A stretch of DNA of 64,000 nucleotides from Rhizophagus clarus (GCA_015698045.1 BLAL01000176.1:372001-436000), one strand, 5' to 3'; counted from the stretch's first letter, positions 21,957 through 34,632 are shown. Numbers and translations: made by a program. Notes: generated by a model not told the origin, from the sequence alone.

Positions 21957-23320
21957 TGAATCATTATCACATAACCACTGTCAAATATATTATGACCAAA
22001 AAATGTGCAACAATGACTCATCTCAGATGTTCTCCACATGTCACAATTAAGTATATACACTCATCATAAGTAAAAAAGCATAATGATCACGTTGCATTTA
22101 ACCTTAACACGTCAAGACACGCGTTTTTGTATTTGAAAATAATCAAAAAATAATAAATTTTAATTATTGTTAGTCTCGTATTGAGGATAATAGTGAATCA
22201 TTATCACAAATCCAGTAGTTTGTCAAGTACAGTCAACCGTATGACTGGAAAATTGCGTAACAGTAATTCATCCTTTATAAAGATGTAAATCATATTAGTC
22301 ATTTTTAATTAATGTTTTTACGCCATGACATTTCATTGTTAGTCCAGAAAGGTTTTCACAAATTATATATATACACCCTCAAACTTTCTCAAATCGTCAC
22401 AATTAACTTCTCACAATTTCTTCTCTAAAAAAAAATCCTTCTTAGAATGGAATCACTTTACAGAATGTAACGGAAAGTAACAGAACGTTAAGGACAACTT
22501 TGGATCCAAAATTTATTACAAAGTAAGTTTACTTACTAGTATCGTCCATAGATTTCCGACTGCACACCGCGAAAGCAACGTGCGGGGGTTTATGAGGGCT
22601 GACGAACGACTTTAAAGGGTTGTGAATAGATGACTGGGGCCCATCGTACGAGAACCCTCCCCAAGGTTATATATCTTCGAAAGTGGAACCATTTATGGTA
22701 CCTGAGTATGAGTCATCAGGTTCAAATCCACCGTCTTGATTATATAGTAGTTGTCTGCCAAGTGCCCTTTAAGTTTTGCAAAGGATCTGATGGTTATAGA
22801 TAGTGGTGAAGGATATCTTTATGATCACTCCTGAGGTGTATGCTTATCCCTAAGGTAGTTGGGTTATGGTATACGACCACTTGTCCAGACGGTCACTTAC
22901 ATATCATTTGGGTGCCTGAAGTGAATGAGCCATGCTAACTCGTGTTTAGTTCATTTCATGTAGGATGAATTTAAGATTCTATTACGGTTAAAATTGTGGA
23001 GACACACCGCCTTATACGACTTAAAATTAAGATCAAGATTTATATGTTGAATCAAAGAAAAAATGGCAAAGCTTCTTTTTTTTTTTTTATGATAGTAGCT
23101 GTACAACCCTAGTCGAAATCGTTAGCTAACATATGATTTCAAAATTAAATAAAATGATTTGTTATATTTCTTATTTTAACTATATTTTATTATTACTAGT
23201 AGAAATTTAATAAAGAATTTGAATTATAAATTAATCAACAGTAAATTTTACAAAGTACTATCTGCGTCTGAGTCACGTTAATCGCCAAGTGTAACCAATC
23301 ATAATTTTAAAATTGTAAAA
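21957..23320 (+). repeat. Dispersed 1.4-kb repeat, copy A
   Basis: An inverted copy lies at 61795-63475. Matching blocks include the GACTCATCTCAG start, the GC-richer core near 22540-22960 (TACTAGTATCGTCCATAGAT; GGGGCCCATCGTACGAGAAC; CCTAAGGTAGTTGGGTTATG) and the end CTGAGTCACGTT, CGCCAAGTGTAACCA. The left part holds two tandem units of about 237 bp starting GAATCATTATCACA (21957 and 22194). There is no coding frame. It could be a solo terminal repeat or a nonautonomous element; I cannot define exact ends or a target duplication. Confidence 0.75.
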
Positions 23321-24307
23321 AAAAAAAAGAAAATAATGATGAAAAAAAATCCCGAAATCCTTTTCCTGAACAACATTCTCTAACCGTTAATGATAAAGAT
23401 GAAGGTGAAGATTCTTCTTCTTTGAAAGTTTAGAAAGTAGATCTATTAATAATGATGAATCTGTTTATGATCAAGAAAAACAAGAACAAAAAAATTGATG
23501 AATACTCTTTCTGTAAAAAAGTAGATTACATCTAAATTAGATGGTAATTTTGATAAAAAACAAAAATGCCTTACGTACAGAATAATTTCGTATGAGATTT
23601 TATGATGATTAAATTCTACGTATGATACATTACGATCTATAAACAGTTATCGTACCTGTAAAAATTTAAGGCTTAATAATTAATTATACATAATATCGTA
23701 CCAAAGTACCATAATTAAATAAAAAATACTCCACAATTATCTTTTCTGCTCGAAAATCAAAATAAATTATATTATACAATTTGTTTTATACTTTTTTAAC
23801 CGGAAAATTATTACGAAATGCCGAAATAGTATATTTCGCACTATAATTATAGCTACCAAATAATTAATTGTTCTTGCAAAGAGTGAATTTGATAAATAAT
23901 AATAATAATAATAATAATAATTATTATTATTATTATTACTTTTCAGGACATTACACATTTTAACGATCAAAATTAGCCAATTATTAAATGTCGGTCGATT
24001 TTAAATTGATATGGTGACTAAAAATCGTAAATATCTTTGCTAAGCGTAACATATGTGTTAAATAAAAATGAAATAAATATTTTTCAATCTAGAAAAGACA
24101 TGTTAAAATAAGGTCAAAATCATGATTATTTTATTGCGAACTATTTTATCCTTGTGACGCTATTTTGTACAACAATCGATACATATTGTAATTAAAAACT
24201 ATAATTATAAACACGTAAAATCATTAAGAAATTATTAGCTATATTAATACATATTAAATAATTTAATTTCATATTTTTCCTTTTTTACTACATACTTAGT
24301 GCTCCTA
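23321..24307. other. AT-rich DNA with a palindromic AAT microsatellite
   Basis: Around 23360-23530 short in-frame bits such as PEQHSLTVNDKDEGEDSSSLK suggest an old plus-strand coding relic, too broken to name. At 23903-23938 an AAT-type repeat turns into its own inverse, a perfect 36-bp palindrome. The open frame across it is a by-product of the repeat. Confidence 0.5.
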
Positions 24308-27300
24308 CACCCCATCCGACCGATCAACAAAGGCTCTAACCTTACATTTCATGTCTCAAGTGCCTAGGTTATATCCCCCATGGGTTCAACTAATGTCTGT
24401 GATATACCCTGACTTGCATGCTATGTCATGGATAAAGTGCCCATACATTAGTCATTCGTAAGTAACTGAAATTCAACATCCGATAATCCTACTTATCAGG
24501 TACGGACATTTATGTCTGTAATATTTGTTGTCAGTTGCTCATGATGTCTCTTGACAGATACAGACATTTATACCCGTGACGTTTGTTGTCTGTTGCTCAT
24601 GATGCTTCTTGTCAGGTGATGTCTGTGATATTTGTCATCAGTTGCTCATTATACTTCTTACTTTTATTTGTTAGTTATCGTTAATTGCATATGATATTTC
24701 TGACATACTAGACATTTATCTGTTATGTTTATGACATAGCTTATAATCATCCATGGTATTTGCTTGCTTACCAGTTATTTAACTTGCTTATAACGATAAT
24801 ATATCTTAATATTTACTATAATATATATTATTATTAGTTATTTATGTTTTTATCATCCTTCATGTTATTAATGTTATAGTTCTATAAATTATTGAAGAGG
24901 TTTTTCTATATCACTTAACCTTGCTGAAAAACTTCCAAAACTTCCAGCAATATTTTCATAATTGCTGTTGGGTGAAATTCTTGTATCTATTCCTTTGTGA
25001 TTACTTTTTCTTTTCTATTAATCATTTTTAAAAGAAGATAAAAAATGATATATCTGCTATGTATTGACCAATTGAGTTTTGAGCAGCAATAAAAAATAAT
25101 CTTGTGATTATAACACAGACGCTCCAACAGTTCCTATTTACCTAGTTACTTAATATAATAAATAAATAGTTAATTCTCAGTTAATAAATAATTGTAATTT
25201 ATTATTATAATATGACTAGATACACAATTTTTTAAAAAAAATCCTTTGAAATTATAGATCTATCATTAACAAGTTACAAGTCTATTTTCATAAATCGTAA
25301 CTATTTTCTGAACTTTTAATCTCCTGAATTGAAAGTTTCCATCAAAGTTATAATAGTAGTTGAATTATTTTCACTTGAGTAATTTAAAATAACTAAAATA
25401 AATGTATACTTTTTAGGCAAATTGTTAACATCTTGTTCATCACATATACTGTAATTGTAACAGTTTAATTTCATTTAAATTGAATGAATTAAACTGGTAA
25501 TTATCAAAATGTATAGAATAATGAAATAAATTAATTTTATTATGAAAATAATTAAGCAATAGAATAACTTTGGTTTACAATCCAAGCATTTTATGTAGCA
25601 ATATTGTCATAATTAAAATAAGGTGGGTTGTTAACAACTATATGAACAATCATTTGTCATATTATTAATCATAATAAAAGAAGATAGTAATATAAGATTA
25701 TAGGACTTGATAGCAGCATACAACATTAAAATTTTTTATAGATTAAAATAATAAATGAAAATTTTTGGTTTCGTTTTTATAATGATGTTTTAATTTTCAC
25801 GAATTTTTTATTTCTTTGATTATTTTAAATTATAATAAAATTAAGAAAAAAAATTTACATGTTAACTTTTTAATTCCTTCTTTTTTTTTTATTCAATACA
25901 TATATTTTTATTATTTATTTTTCTTTTAAATTCAAAATATTGATATAAACAGCATTTTGTACGTCCGTCAAGTTTTTTTTGATGATAAGCAAAATCAAAT
26001 TACAATTAGAATATAAACACAATATGAGTTGATCAACAAATTTTTTAGGTTTGGTTGATTAAATCTATGATCGTTACTATCTAAAAAAAAAAAAAAATTA
26101 AAATTTTTATTTTTTGCCAAACTGATCAGTGATTTGCAAAATATTATCATTAATACGCGAATATGAATTTTTTAAATAGTTAAAACAATGCAAAGAATAT
26201 TTATTATGCTTTTAATTAGATGTAAACAAAAAGGACATATTACAATAAAATTATGCACAAATTACACAAAGTATTGTTGCATATTAAATTAATTATTCAT
26301 ATCAATATGATATATAGACACATTGTCAAATTGTTTATAATTTATATTTTTTGCAAATTATTAAAAAATAGTCATGTGTTTAATAATAATCTATTTGATT
26401 ATGATTAGCTAATCTTTGTTTTTAATTGATATAAAATTACTAATTATGGAACCAAAACCACAAAAAAAAAAATTTTTTTACTTTTATAAAAGTTCTGAAT
26501 TTTTAATTCTAACAGAAGACCAACATGAAATTAATGCTTTTTTGTTTATTATTATGGAAACTCCAAGAAATAATTGTCGATAATAAAGATATATTGACGT
26601 TTTAACTTGTTATTAAATATATGAGTTGAAAAAGCTTTAGAAAGAGTTTGATTTAAAAGAAATAATAGGGAATGAAATTTTTAAAAATAAACTAAATTTT
26701 ACTTCATAAAATTAATAGAAAACTAAAACTACAGAAATTAGACCAATACAGCATTGAAAATTTGCAAGCTTATAAGAAGTACTGTGACATGTCTGACAAA
26801 GTATTATATTTAGATGTAGTCCGATATTATAAAGATCAAAAACAAATATTGATCAGAAGGAAGTCATAATTTATTTACTATAATTTTATGAAATTTCTCC
26901 ATTTTTTTTTCTTTTTAACAATAACATCGATTAATAGTTATTATTTTTTTTTTTTTGTTTTTTTTTTGTAGTTTTGATGGATCTGATTAAAAAGTTTTTT
27001 TGCAAAACTTTACTGTTGCTATTTGTATAGATTTTATTTTATTAATTATTGATATAATAGAATTATGTCTTTTAAAAATTTACAATAAATAATCTAGTAT
27101 TGTTTAATTAAAAGGTAACAACTATTATTTAACAATATTGGTAATTATTATTAATCTAACACATTGGTTCTACTCCAACGTTTATCATGTGACCTTTCAT
27201 TGGTACATATCCCCTAAAAAATTAGATCATCATATACATAAACGTCTATGTCTGTTAATAAAGATATCATAAACAAGAGCTGATTAGTAACTGACGGACA

Positions 27301-27837
27301 ACAAATATCATGAACATAAATGCTTATATCTAACAAGAAATATTATAAGCAAACAAACATCACCTGTACCTAACTGACAACAAATATCACGGACATAAAT
27401 GTCCGTATCTGACAAGAAGCACCATGAACAATTATCATCAGTACCTGACAACAAGCACACTGACAACAAACATCACAGACATAAATGTCCGTACCTAGCA
27501 AGAAGAATCGTGAACAACAGATAACAAACGTCACAGACATAAATGTCTGTATCTGACAAGAGGCATCATGAGCATCTGACATCAAATATCACGGACATAA
27601 ATGTCCGTACTTGATAAATAGGATTATCATTTACAAACTATAACTGAAAATAATAAGAGATGTTGAATTTCCTTATGAATGACTAGCACACGGGTATTTT
27701 ATCCATGACATAGCATGTTAGTCAAATTGTATCACGGACATGAGTTGAAACCATGGGTGGACCATGAAGGATATAACCTAGGCACTTGAGACATGAAATG
27801 TAAGGTTAGAGCCTTTGTTGATCGGTCGGATGGGGTG
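24308..27837. mobile_element. Long-TIR noncoding element, copy 2 (3.5 kb)
   Basis: It has the same terminal sequence as copy 1 (CACCCCATCCGACC at 24308; inverse ending at 27837) and lies in the same orientation, aligning along its whole length. Differences are often short insertions or deletions, for example extra GTTA near 25860, TGATAAGCAA near 25983 and CTGTA near 25450. Palindromic arrays are at about 24490-24700 and 27290-27615. There is no transposase; the minus-strand frame at 27370-27585 only reads through the repeat units. Confidence 0.8.
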
Positions 27838-27845
27838 AATTTTTC

Positions 27846-29084
27846 ATGGGATAACAAATCAATTTATTATATCATATTGTATTATTTTGCAAAGTGTCTT
27901 ACAAAGTGTCTGCTAATAATTATAAAATTAAACAATATGGTTAAATTATAATGATTACAACGACTATTCCACGAGATTATATAAGCAGTAACGAGTTTGT
28001 CTATTGTTGTCTTTAAAATATTATTATATTATGTAATTAGAACGAATAGATAATGATGTATTAAAAACAAACTTTAGCCTTATCTAAAGAGAACGATTTT
28101 TTTTTTTTGATTTGATAAAAAGAAAACACAACTGAAATCTCCATCAAAAAGTGGATTCACTGTGATTAGTCACATCACTACAGGAGGCAACCATAGAAAC
28201 AGTATTGCATTAAAAGAAATAATCCCATAATATGTACAGTAGTATAAAATATAAGATAAAATAAATGATTTAGCTTAAACTATCCTTAACCCTAAGTAAC
28301 ATAAATTAAATCTAGAAATTTAATTTAAATTAAAATTAAAAACAAAGCCGGCATTATAATGAGAAGCTACATTCAGGTCATCATCATTTCCTCTACGGAT
28401 CATAAATTATAAAATAATAAAATTTGTAACAAACCAATTTACATTGATAAATTAGTATAATTCTTCTATTGGATGATTGTTTTCATCCATTTGCTTAAAG
28501 AGTCAATGTCAACTCTAAAAGGAGTTTCAAATCATTGACAATTACATAATTTAAATGTTTTACAGTCATTTCAATATATGCCTTTCGAGAAGAATCACAT
28601 GCCTAGACCCCAAATTTTGATTTGTTCATCATGTTAATGAATTTTCTCTCTCTTCATTTTATTTTCCTTTATTTTATATTTCAAGAAATATTTCATTAAT
28701 CAATATAGTTAAATTTTTTAACAACAGTTCAATTTTCAAAGCTTTGAATGCTGAAATTATCATAAAATCGTAGATATTTACATAAATAATGTTGATTCAT
28801 TTTTATTTAAAATATTGTTTGTAATTATGATAGTTTAAGACTATATATAGGTTAAGAATCAAAATAATTATTTCAAACATAATTTTTAACGTCAATGATA
28901 TTATACAGTATGATGTTCGCATGTTATATTCATTTTTTTTTAAAAAAAATTTCTTCTGTTGCTACAAATTTATATCTCATACTTTATAATCCACATTAAG
29001 AATTAAAATAAATTTTTCGTATGCAATTTATTATTGATAAAGTTTTGCAATAATACAATAATTAAAATTTCACATATTCCTTCG
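27846..29084. other. AT-rich stretch without a supported gene
   Basis: No open frame over 60 codons, no repeat with the rest of the window, and no RNA gene recognised. Confidence 0.5.
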
Positions 29085-29302
29085 TAGTTCGTTCCTTTCA
29101 TTTTTCATGATGATCAGCTGAATGAGTTGCTATACTCGGTTTAGTACAAAAATCATAAATGATTTAGCTTAGTACAAACAGTAGTACAAATGTGCAATTT
29201 ATATTTCGTAACCCCTGTTTCACGATTTTTTTTTTCGTTATTACAATATTTCGATTAACGTAAATATTCATATATTAAGTTATATCATTCAAATTAATTA
29301 TT
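29085..29302 (+). promoter_or_regulatory. Conserved upstream region of the kinase gene
   Basis: The upstream DNA of this gene and of its inverted decayed copy (44032-44240, minus strand) shares blocks: TGATCAGC, GAGTTGCTATACTC then GTTT, AAAATCATAA, and AGTAC-type spacers. Conservation of noncoding DNA shows that the duplication included the promoter. The exact core promoter is not identifiable. Confidence 0.55.
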
Positions 29303-31153
29303 ATGGAAGAAAAACCAAAGAATTTATGGGAAGTTTTTGATATCAATAAATACCAGGTATAAGCAATTCAAATTATTCGTTGATAATATTGAATTTTTAT
29401 AGTTTAACGTTAATAATAATAATAATTTTTTATCATTAAAAGTATCATGTTACAATTTCTACTTCTGAGTCAGAAGATGTAGATGAATGGTTTGTTTATA
29501 TGGAAGATTTAGAAAAAAGAAAACAAGCATATGGAATATGTGGAGAATGTAAAGAACCTGGTACAGGAGTAAGATGGTGCCAACCTTGTAATGCTAAAAG
29601 ATTTAAGGATAACTTTGAAAATTGGACTAGTGGAAATAAATTTATTGATGAATTTATACAACAATCACAACTTAATGCCGTACATCATAGAAATTGTCTT
29701 GAATGGATATCTTTTGAAAAATTTCAAAATATCACTTATATTGCAGAAGGTGGTTTTGGTAAAATTTACTCAACTAAATGGCCTGAAGGATTTATTAATT
29801 ATTGGGATATTGAAAATCAAGAATGGCATAGATATAAGAATTATGAGTATGTATTGAAAAGTTTAAAAAATTCTTCAAATATAAGTTCAGATTTTTTAAA
29901 TGAGGTAATTTAAATTTACTTTGCCTTAAATTTAAAATTGTTACAGTATTTGTATTTATTTATTAACAAAATTTTCCTTTAACAATTAGATTAAATCTCA
30001 TCTTCAGATTTATATTCATGATATTATTCAATGTTATGGAATAACTCAAGATCCAAATACTAGAGAGTATATGATGGTTTTAGAATATTGTAATGATGGA
30101 AATTTGAGAAATTATTTGAATAAATCTGAAAATTATATAGGTTATACAAGAAAAATTGATGAATTACAAGTAATTGCAAGAGGACTTTTTGAAATTCATA
30201 ATGCCGGAAAAGTTCATAAAGATTTTCATTCAGGAAATATATTATTTAATAGTTCTCCATTTATAAGTGATTTAGGAATGTGTCAACCAGCAAATAAAGA
30301 GCAAACAGTTAAAGAAGAAGGAATTTATGGAGTATTACCATATATGGCACCAGAAGTTTTACATGGACATCAATATACAAAAGCAGCAGATATTTACTCA
30401 TTTGGAATAATTATGAATGAGTTTCTTTCTGAAGAAATTCCTTTTAATGATATTCCTCATGATGAATTTTTAGCTATGAAAATATGTAAAGGACTTAGAC
30501 CAAAAATTTCTGAAGACATACCAAAATTACTTACAGATTTAATAATGAAATGTTGGGATGCTGAAATAAAAAATAGACCAACTACTAAAGAATTATATCT
30601 GATATTATCAGACTGGGTTGATGAAGTATATGAGGAAGTGAGTGAAATTTATTCTCAAGTAAAAGAATGTAATAAAATTGGAGAAAAAAAATTCAAGAAC
30701 AGGTCAAATGAGGATAAACCAAAGAATATTCAAACTCATCCACAAGCAATCTATACTAGTAGACTCATAAATTTCAAAAACCTTCCTAAACCAGTAAATT
30801 CAACATCTATTCAAATTAATTCAGGTAATTCAACTTAATTTTACACTCACTTTAAAAATGAATTTGCGTCATTAATCGTTATTATTTTTTTTAATAAGAT
30901 GTTAATTATAATATTCAATCAGCATCAACTAATCCAAGTAAGTATTCCTATTTCTGTTAATAATTATGATATTATAATCAATGTTATGTAATACTATTAA
31001 TTATATAGTTTCGGAATGCTTGGATGTCCAATTAAGTGAATTAGGTAAGTTATTATTTATGTGCAATTTTATGAAATATACTTTTATTGATATTTATTTT
31101 TTTAATTACTTTTAGGACTTAGTGAAATCTGTCAAAGTGATGAATCTAATTAA
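29303..31153 (+). CDS. TKL-like protein kinase with N-terminal Cys-rich motif, 487 aa, six exons
   Basis: The proposed join is 29303-29356, 29443-29904, 29990-30824, 30899-30937, 31009-31044 and 31116-31153. All introns are GT-AG, 71-86 bp long, and the frame is kept throughout. Residues 51-67 hold CGEC and CQPC, a zinc-ribbon-like pair of CxxC knuckles. The kinase domain (about 115-380) has the Gly loop EGGFGKIY (G121-G124), Lys157 in VLKSL, Glu172 as likely helix-C acid, the catalytic loop HKDFHSGN (H248, D250, N255), SDLG in place of the usual DFG (D266) and MAPE (292-294). All ATP- and Mg-binding positions are present, so it is probably active. The short 3' exons add a tail ending LSEICQSDESN. 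HKD and DLG are common in the expanded kinase families of these fungi. Substrate unknown. The open frame of exon 3 runs on to 30838 if the third donor is not spliced. Confidence 0.85.
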
Positions 31154-31949
31154 GAGTTAAAGTTAATAGATTAAATAACTATTAAAGATAGTTTCATTTT
31201 TTATCTCTTTTTATCTGTTTTTATATATATATGGTATATTTATATGATTTATTAACATTTTTTTCAAGATTATTTTTATAAATAAAGATTTTAAATCATT
31301 ACATTTATTTGTTAATTTCTTTTAACAATTTACAACTGTGTACATTAATCTTACAGCTCCACTACATATAATAAATAAAAACCAATTAACCAAGTTCATT
31401 GATTATTTACAAACTTATGAAGATATGATAATTGTAAGAAAATAAATAAATATATTTATAATTCCTTCGTAATTGTAAATTTTATACGTATTAAGTTTTT
31501 AAAAGTGCAGCCAGCGTCATGTAACGCTGATTGGTGTCCTACCTGAAATATCGAATAGAAATGGAGTAAAAATGATACGTAGCGTCGTAGCGTGTAAAAA
31601 AATACAATTTTAATTACTATTAATCATTGAATTACGTCGTTTCAGTTTTTTTGTATAATTTGAAAGATGTAAAATTTTGACATTTGTACACAATTGTTAT
31701 AATATAAAAACAAATTAAAAAAGCAAGAAATAAAAATTATGCGTAAAAAGAGATCGATTTTCCGTTAAAATCGTGATCAACTAACTGATCAACAAAATTG
31801 CTGCGCCACGAAACATGAAACATGAAAATCAATCATCTGAATATTTATTTATTGTCCGGGTTTTGGGTTAATCTTAACCTGATATACACTGTATCTGAAA
31901 AATAATTATCCAGGTTCATTTGGTTATAAATTGAAACACTAGTAAAAGG

Positions 31950-32145
31950 GATTCTCATTATTTTTGAATTTTTTTTCTCTAATTTCATCACATTCTCTTA
32001 ATTGAGAACTATTTATACTTCTTCCAATTTCATCATTCCATTCCCATAATAGATAATACAATTCTTTACTTTCTATTTCAACATCCAAACATTTTATTAT
32101 TAAATCCGCAAGTAATTTGGTACATCATTAGAAATTTTTGGTTTT
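31950..32145 (-). pseudogene. Kinase C-terminal relic
   Basis: Minus-strand sequence matches the coding DNA for the C-lobe end and tail of the kinase genes (compare 42660-42870): AAATCCGCAAGTAATTT, ACATCCAAACATTTTATTAT and TCTAATTTCATCACATTCT correspond to KLLADLMIKC, then KNRP, then KECDKIGEKK. Stops and frameshifts run through it and the upstream kinase core is missing. Confidence 0.7.
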
Positions 32146-32154
32146 TTGCTAGTG

Positions 32155-32345
32155 TACTACTAGGATTTTGCTGATCCTGATTTTCCCTTCTTGCGCTTCT
32201 TCGGATTTCTTCTTTTTTTCCCTTTCGGGTTGGTATTCGCTTGCGTGACATTTATTTGGTCCTCTCGAATTTCCATATTTATTTTCGGTTGCATGACAAC
32301 TTTACTTGAGATAACTGTGCCTGCTGCGCCATTTGTGCCGTAATG
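32155..32345 (-). pseudogene. Basic C-terminal tail relic, possibly retroelement ORF1
   Basis: A minus-strand open stretch of about 60 codons ends in NPKGKKRRNPKKRKKGKSGS and a stop near 32155. The Lys/Ser/Gly composition resembles the tail of the RRM-type ORF at 10.2-11.6 kb and its relic at 54.8 kb. There is no start and no upstream domain. It directly abuts the kinase relic, as an insertion would. An unrelated basic protein fragment is equally possible. Confidence 0.35.
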
Positions 32346-32644
32346 TACTTTTTAAAAAATCGACCACCATGATTTTCGTCGGGGACTTGTAATTTATAAA
32401 AAAAAAAAAATATGATTAATGTACAGTACTTACTGTATATACAATAATATTATTTTTCTTTTGGAAATTAACGCCATATTGTATAACGTTGATCAAGAAT
32501 TAAATTTAGACTAGAAACATCACATGATCGGAATACGGAAATTAATGAATGTGTAATAAAATTTTTGTGTAAGAGACCATATTGGTAGATTACACAATTA
32601 CACAATAGATCTATTATAGTTTTCATTTTTTCTTTATATACAAG

Positions 32645-34171
32645 TTGACTTGTCAACTTTCAACCGACTGTTTAGATGATATTTTGAATATTTAGAAAAA
32701 GATAAACATACCTTACATGTTTGTTAGTAAATCACCTTTGATGTGAAATTTCTGTTAGAATTCTATGGAGGAATATTGGAATTTGATATCCTTATGGGAC
32801 AATACTCATCGAAGATGGCATCATCTATCCTTAATACATTAATTGCCTGTCTTCCTAATGAATCAAAAGAGATTTTATATAAAAATGAAATTTTTATCTC
32901 AACACCTATTTCAAAACTACCGTTATTTAATTATATTACATTTTGCAAAGACCATTCATTCAATTAATCACATTTATGAAATAGTTGACAAGTTTCTTAA
33001 AGTTAAGCCATCTATTAATTTATTAGGCTTAGAGGTTAGAAATTATTTAGTTATAAATGAAAATTATCAATACATTTACAAATCAAATGTTTTCTTTAAA
33101 AAAATTAATCTATTATAATAATAATCATTATATTAATTATACTTTCCTGGAATAAGAGATCTTTCAGAATTACATTGCACTTCAATTCTTTCTTCTAAAT
33201 TTTTTTATCTGTTGTCTCAACATGTCATAATTTACAATCCATTACTATATTATTTCGTGATAATAATGTTTCAAACAAACTAAAGGAATTAATTTCTTTA
33301 CAGAATAATTTGAAGGATTTAACTTTATTATGTACTTATGGGAGTTCTTGGAAAGATATTATACCTATTTTAACAAAACAATCTCATACAATAAAAAAAT
33401 TATGACTTTATAGCGATAGTCATAATAATGATAATTTATCTTATTCATTCATCAGTTTATTTACTAATTTACAAGAATTTATATTTTCGATTATGTGTGA
33501 AATTAGTTCTGAAGATTTTAAAATGTTACAATATAGTAATTTTTCTAAATTACAAACTTTAAAAATTCCTTGTAGATGTCCAAAACTTGAATATAATGAA
33601 CTTAGAAAATAATGGAAACAATCTTAATAAGCTTTATGTGGATGAAAATAATAAAACTTTAAATTCATCTATTCCTGATTTTTGTCCAAATCTTAAAAGT
33701 CTTTATTTATCACTTTATAGTAATGAATTAGATACATTAAAGAATATATTTATTAAATGCCAATACTTAGAAAGTATTGGAATTTTGCATAGAGGAAAAG
33801 GTATAACTGAAAAGGAAATATTTGAAATTGTTGCAAATTATTCATCAAATGATTTTCATGAATTAAAAATATTTAATAGTTCAATTGGACATACTATATT
33901 TTCGGAAAATTTGAAACATTTTTTAATAAATTGGAAGAATAGAATATCTAAAAAATCACTTACATTAACAATTATTAGGGATTTAGATGAAGAAATTATG
34001 AAAATAATTGAAAAATATAAAAATTTAGACGTTTTCAGAATTAATACCATAACACTTGAAGAAGAATTAAAGGAAGAAGATATAATTTATTTTTGTTATT
34101 GGTTTTTAAATATTTTATTTGTTTCTGTTAAATTTGTAATTAAAATTTATATTTGCTATTTTTTATTATAA
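32645..34171 (+). pseudogene. F-box/leucine-rich protein relic
   Basis: It aligns along its length with the F-box genes at 49.8-51.2 and 55.3-56.8 kb. The start codon has become TTG (32645; LTCQLSTDCLDDIL against MTSQLLTDCLNEII). Frameshifts and stops follow. Clear blocks are LPNESKEILYKNEIFISTPI at 32855-32915 and, in the open frame 33587-34171, SIPDFCPNLKSL then CQYLESIGI then EKEIFEIVANYSSNDF. The last part runs past the usual end of the family into hydrophobic read-through sequence. It is unlikely to make a working protein, although the 194-codon C-terminal frame is still open. Confidence 0.85.
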
Positions 34172-34632
34172 TAAAACGTTATTATATCTGTAATTAATTA
34201 AGTTTATTGAATGAATAACTCCTTGTATAAAAGTAAATTTTACCATAAAGGATTAAAGGTAGTATATATATGTGAATAATTAAAAAATATAAAATTCAAA
34301 TTGAAATGTAGGACTATTTACTCTATTGTATTAGAAATAACCATTATCAAATTTGTAAAGTACGTAATAAAAAATAGATAAATTGAATAAATACTTGTTA
34401 TTCCATGGATATCTGAGAATAACTAGGTTATTCTAAGCTTTCCATATAATAACAGGTTTATCTCATTGTGTATGACGTATATACTGATGGATTTTTTCTT
34501 ACAATATTTAAGCTTTTTTTTAAGCTTTTTTTTTGTTTCTTTTTTGCTTTTTACATTCTCTTTTCTTTTCCTACTCTTTTTTTATTCTTCTTTCCAAATA
34601 TATCTTTTTTTTCACTTTAAAAACCTTATTGT

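Larger units (their letters stand above)
15538..27837. mobile_element. Candidate 12.3-kb composite of two long-TIR elements
   Basis: Two direct copies of one element (15538-19130 and 24308-27837) enclose 5.2 kb of other DNA. The left border of the first copy and the right border of the second are flanked by the identical octamer AATTTTTC (15530-15537 and 27838-27845). The inner borders (TCGTTAAA after copy one, TGCTCCTA before copy two) match neither each other nor the octamer. The simplest reading is that the outer ends were used together in one transposition with an 8-bp target duplication. An alternative is chance, or a later rearrangement. Confidence 0.45.

Noticed and set aside
22700-22745. 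tRNA gene suggested by GGTTCAAATCC
   Set aside because: No acceptor stem, anticodon arm or suitable A box can be placed around it; it lies inside a dispersed repeat.
23767-23970. 67-codon minus-strand ORF with Asn and Tyr runs
   Set aside because: The runs are the translated AAT microsatellite.
27370-27585. 71-codon minus-strand ORF
   Set aside because: It only translates the palindromic repeat units of the long-TIR element (repeating FMSVTFV- and CQIRTFMS-like phrases).
15538-27837. Reading the two 3.5-kb direct repeats as long terminal repeats of a giant LTR retrotransposon
   Set aside because: The repeats start CA and end TG, not TG...CA; each copy has its own long inverted arms; an 8-bp duplication is long for that class; and I see no integrase, protease or reverse transcriptase between them.
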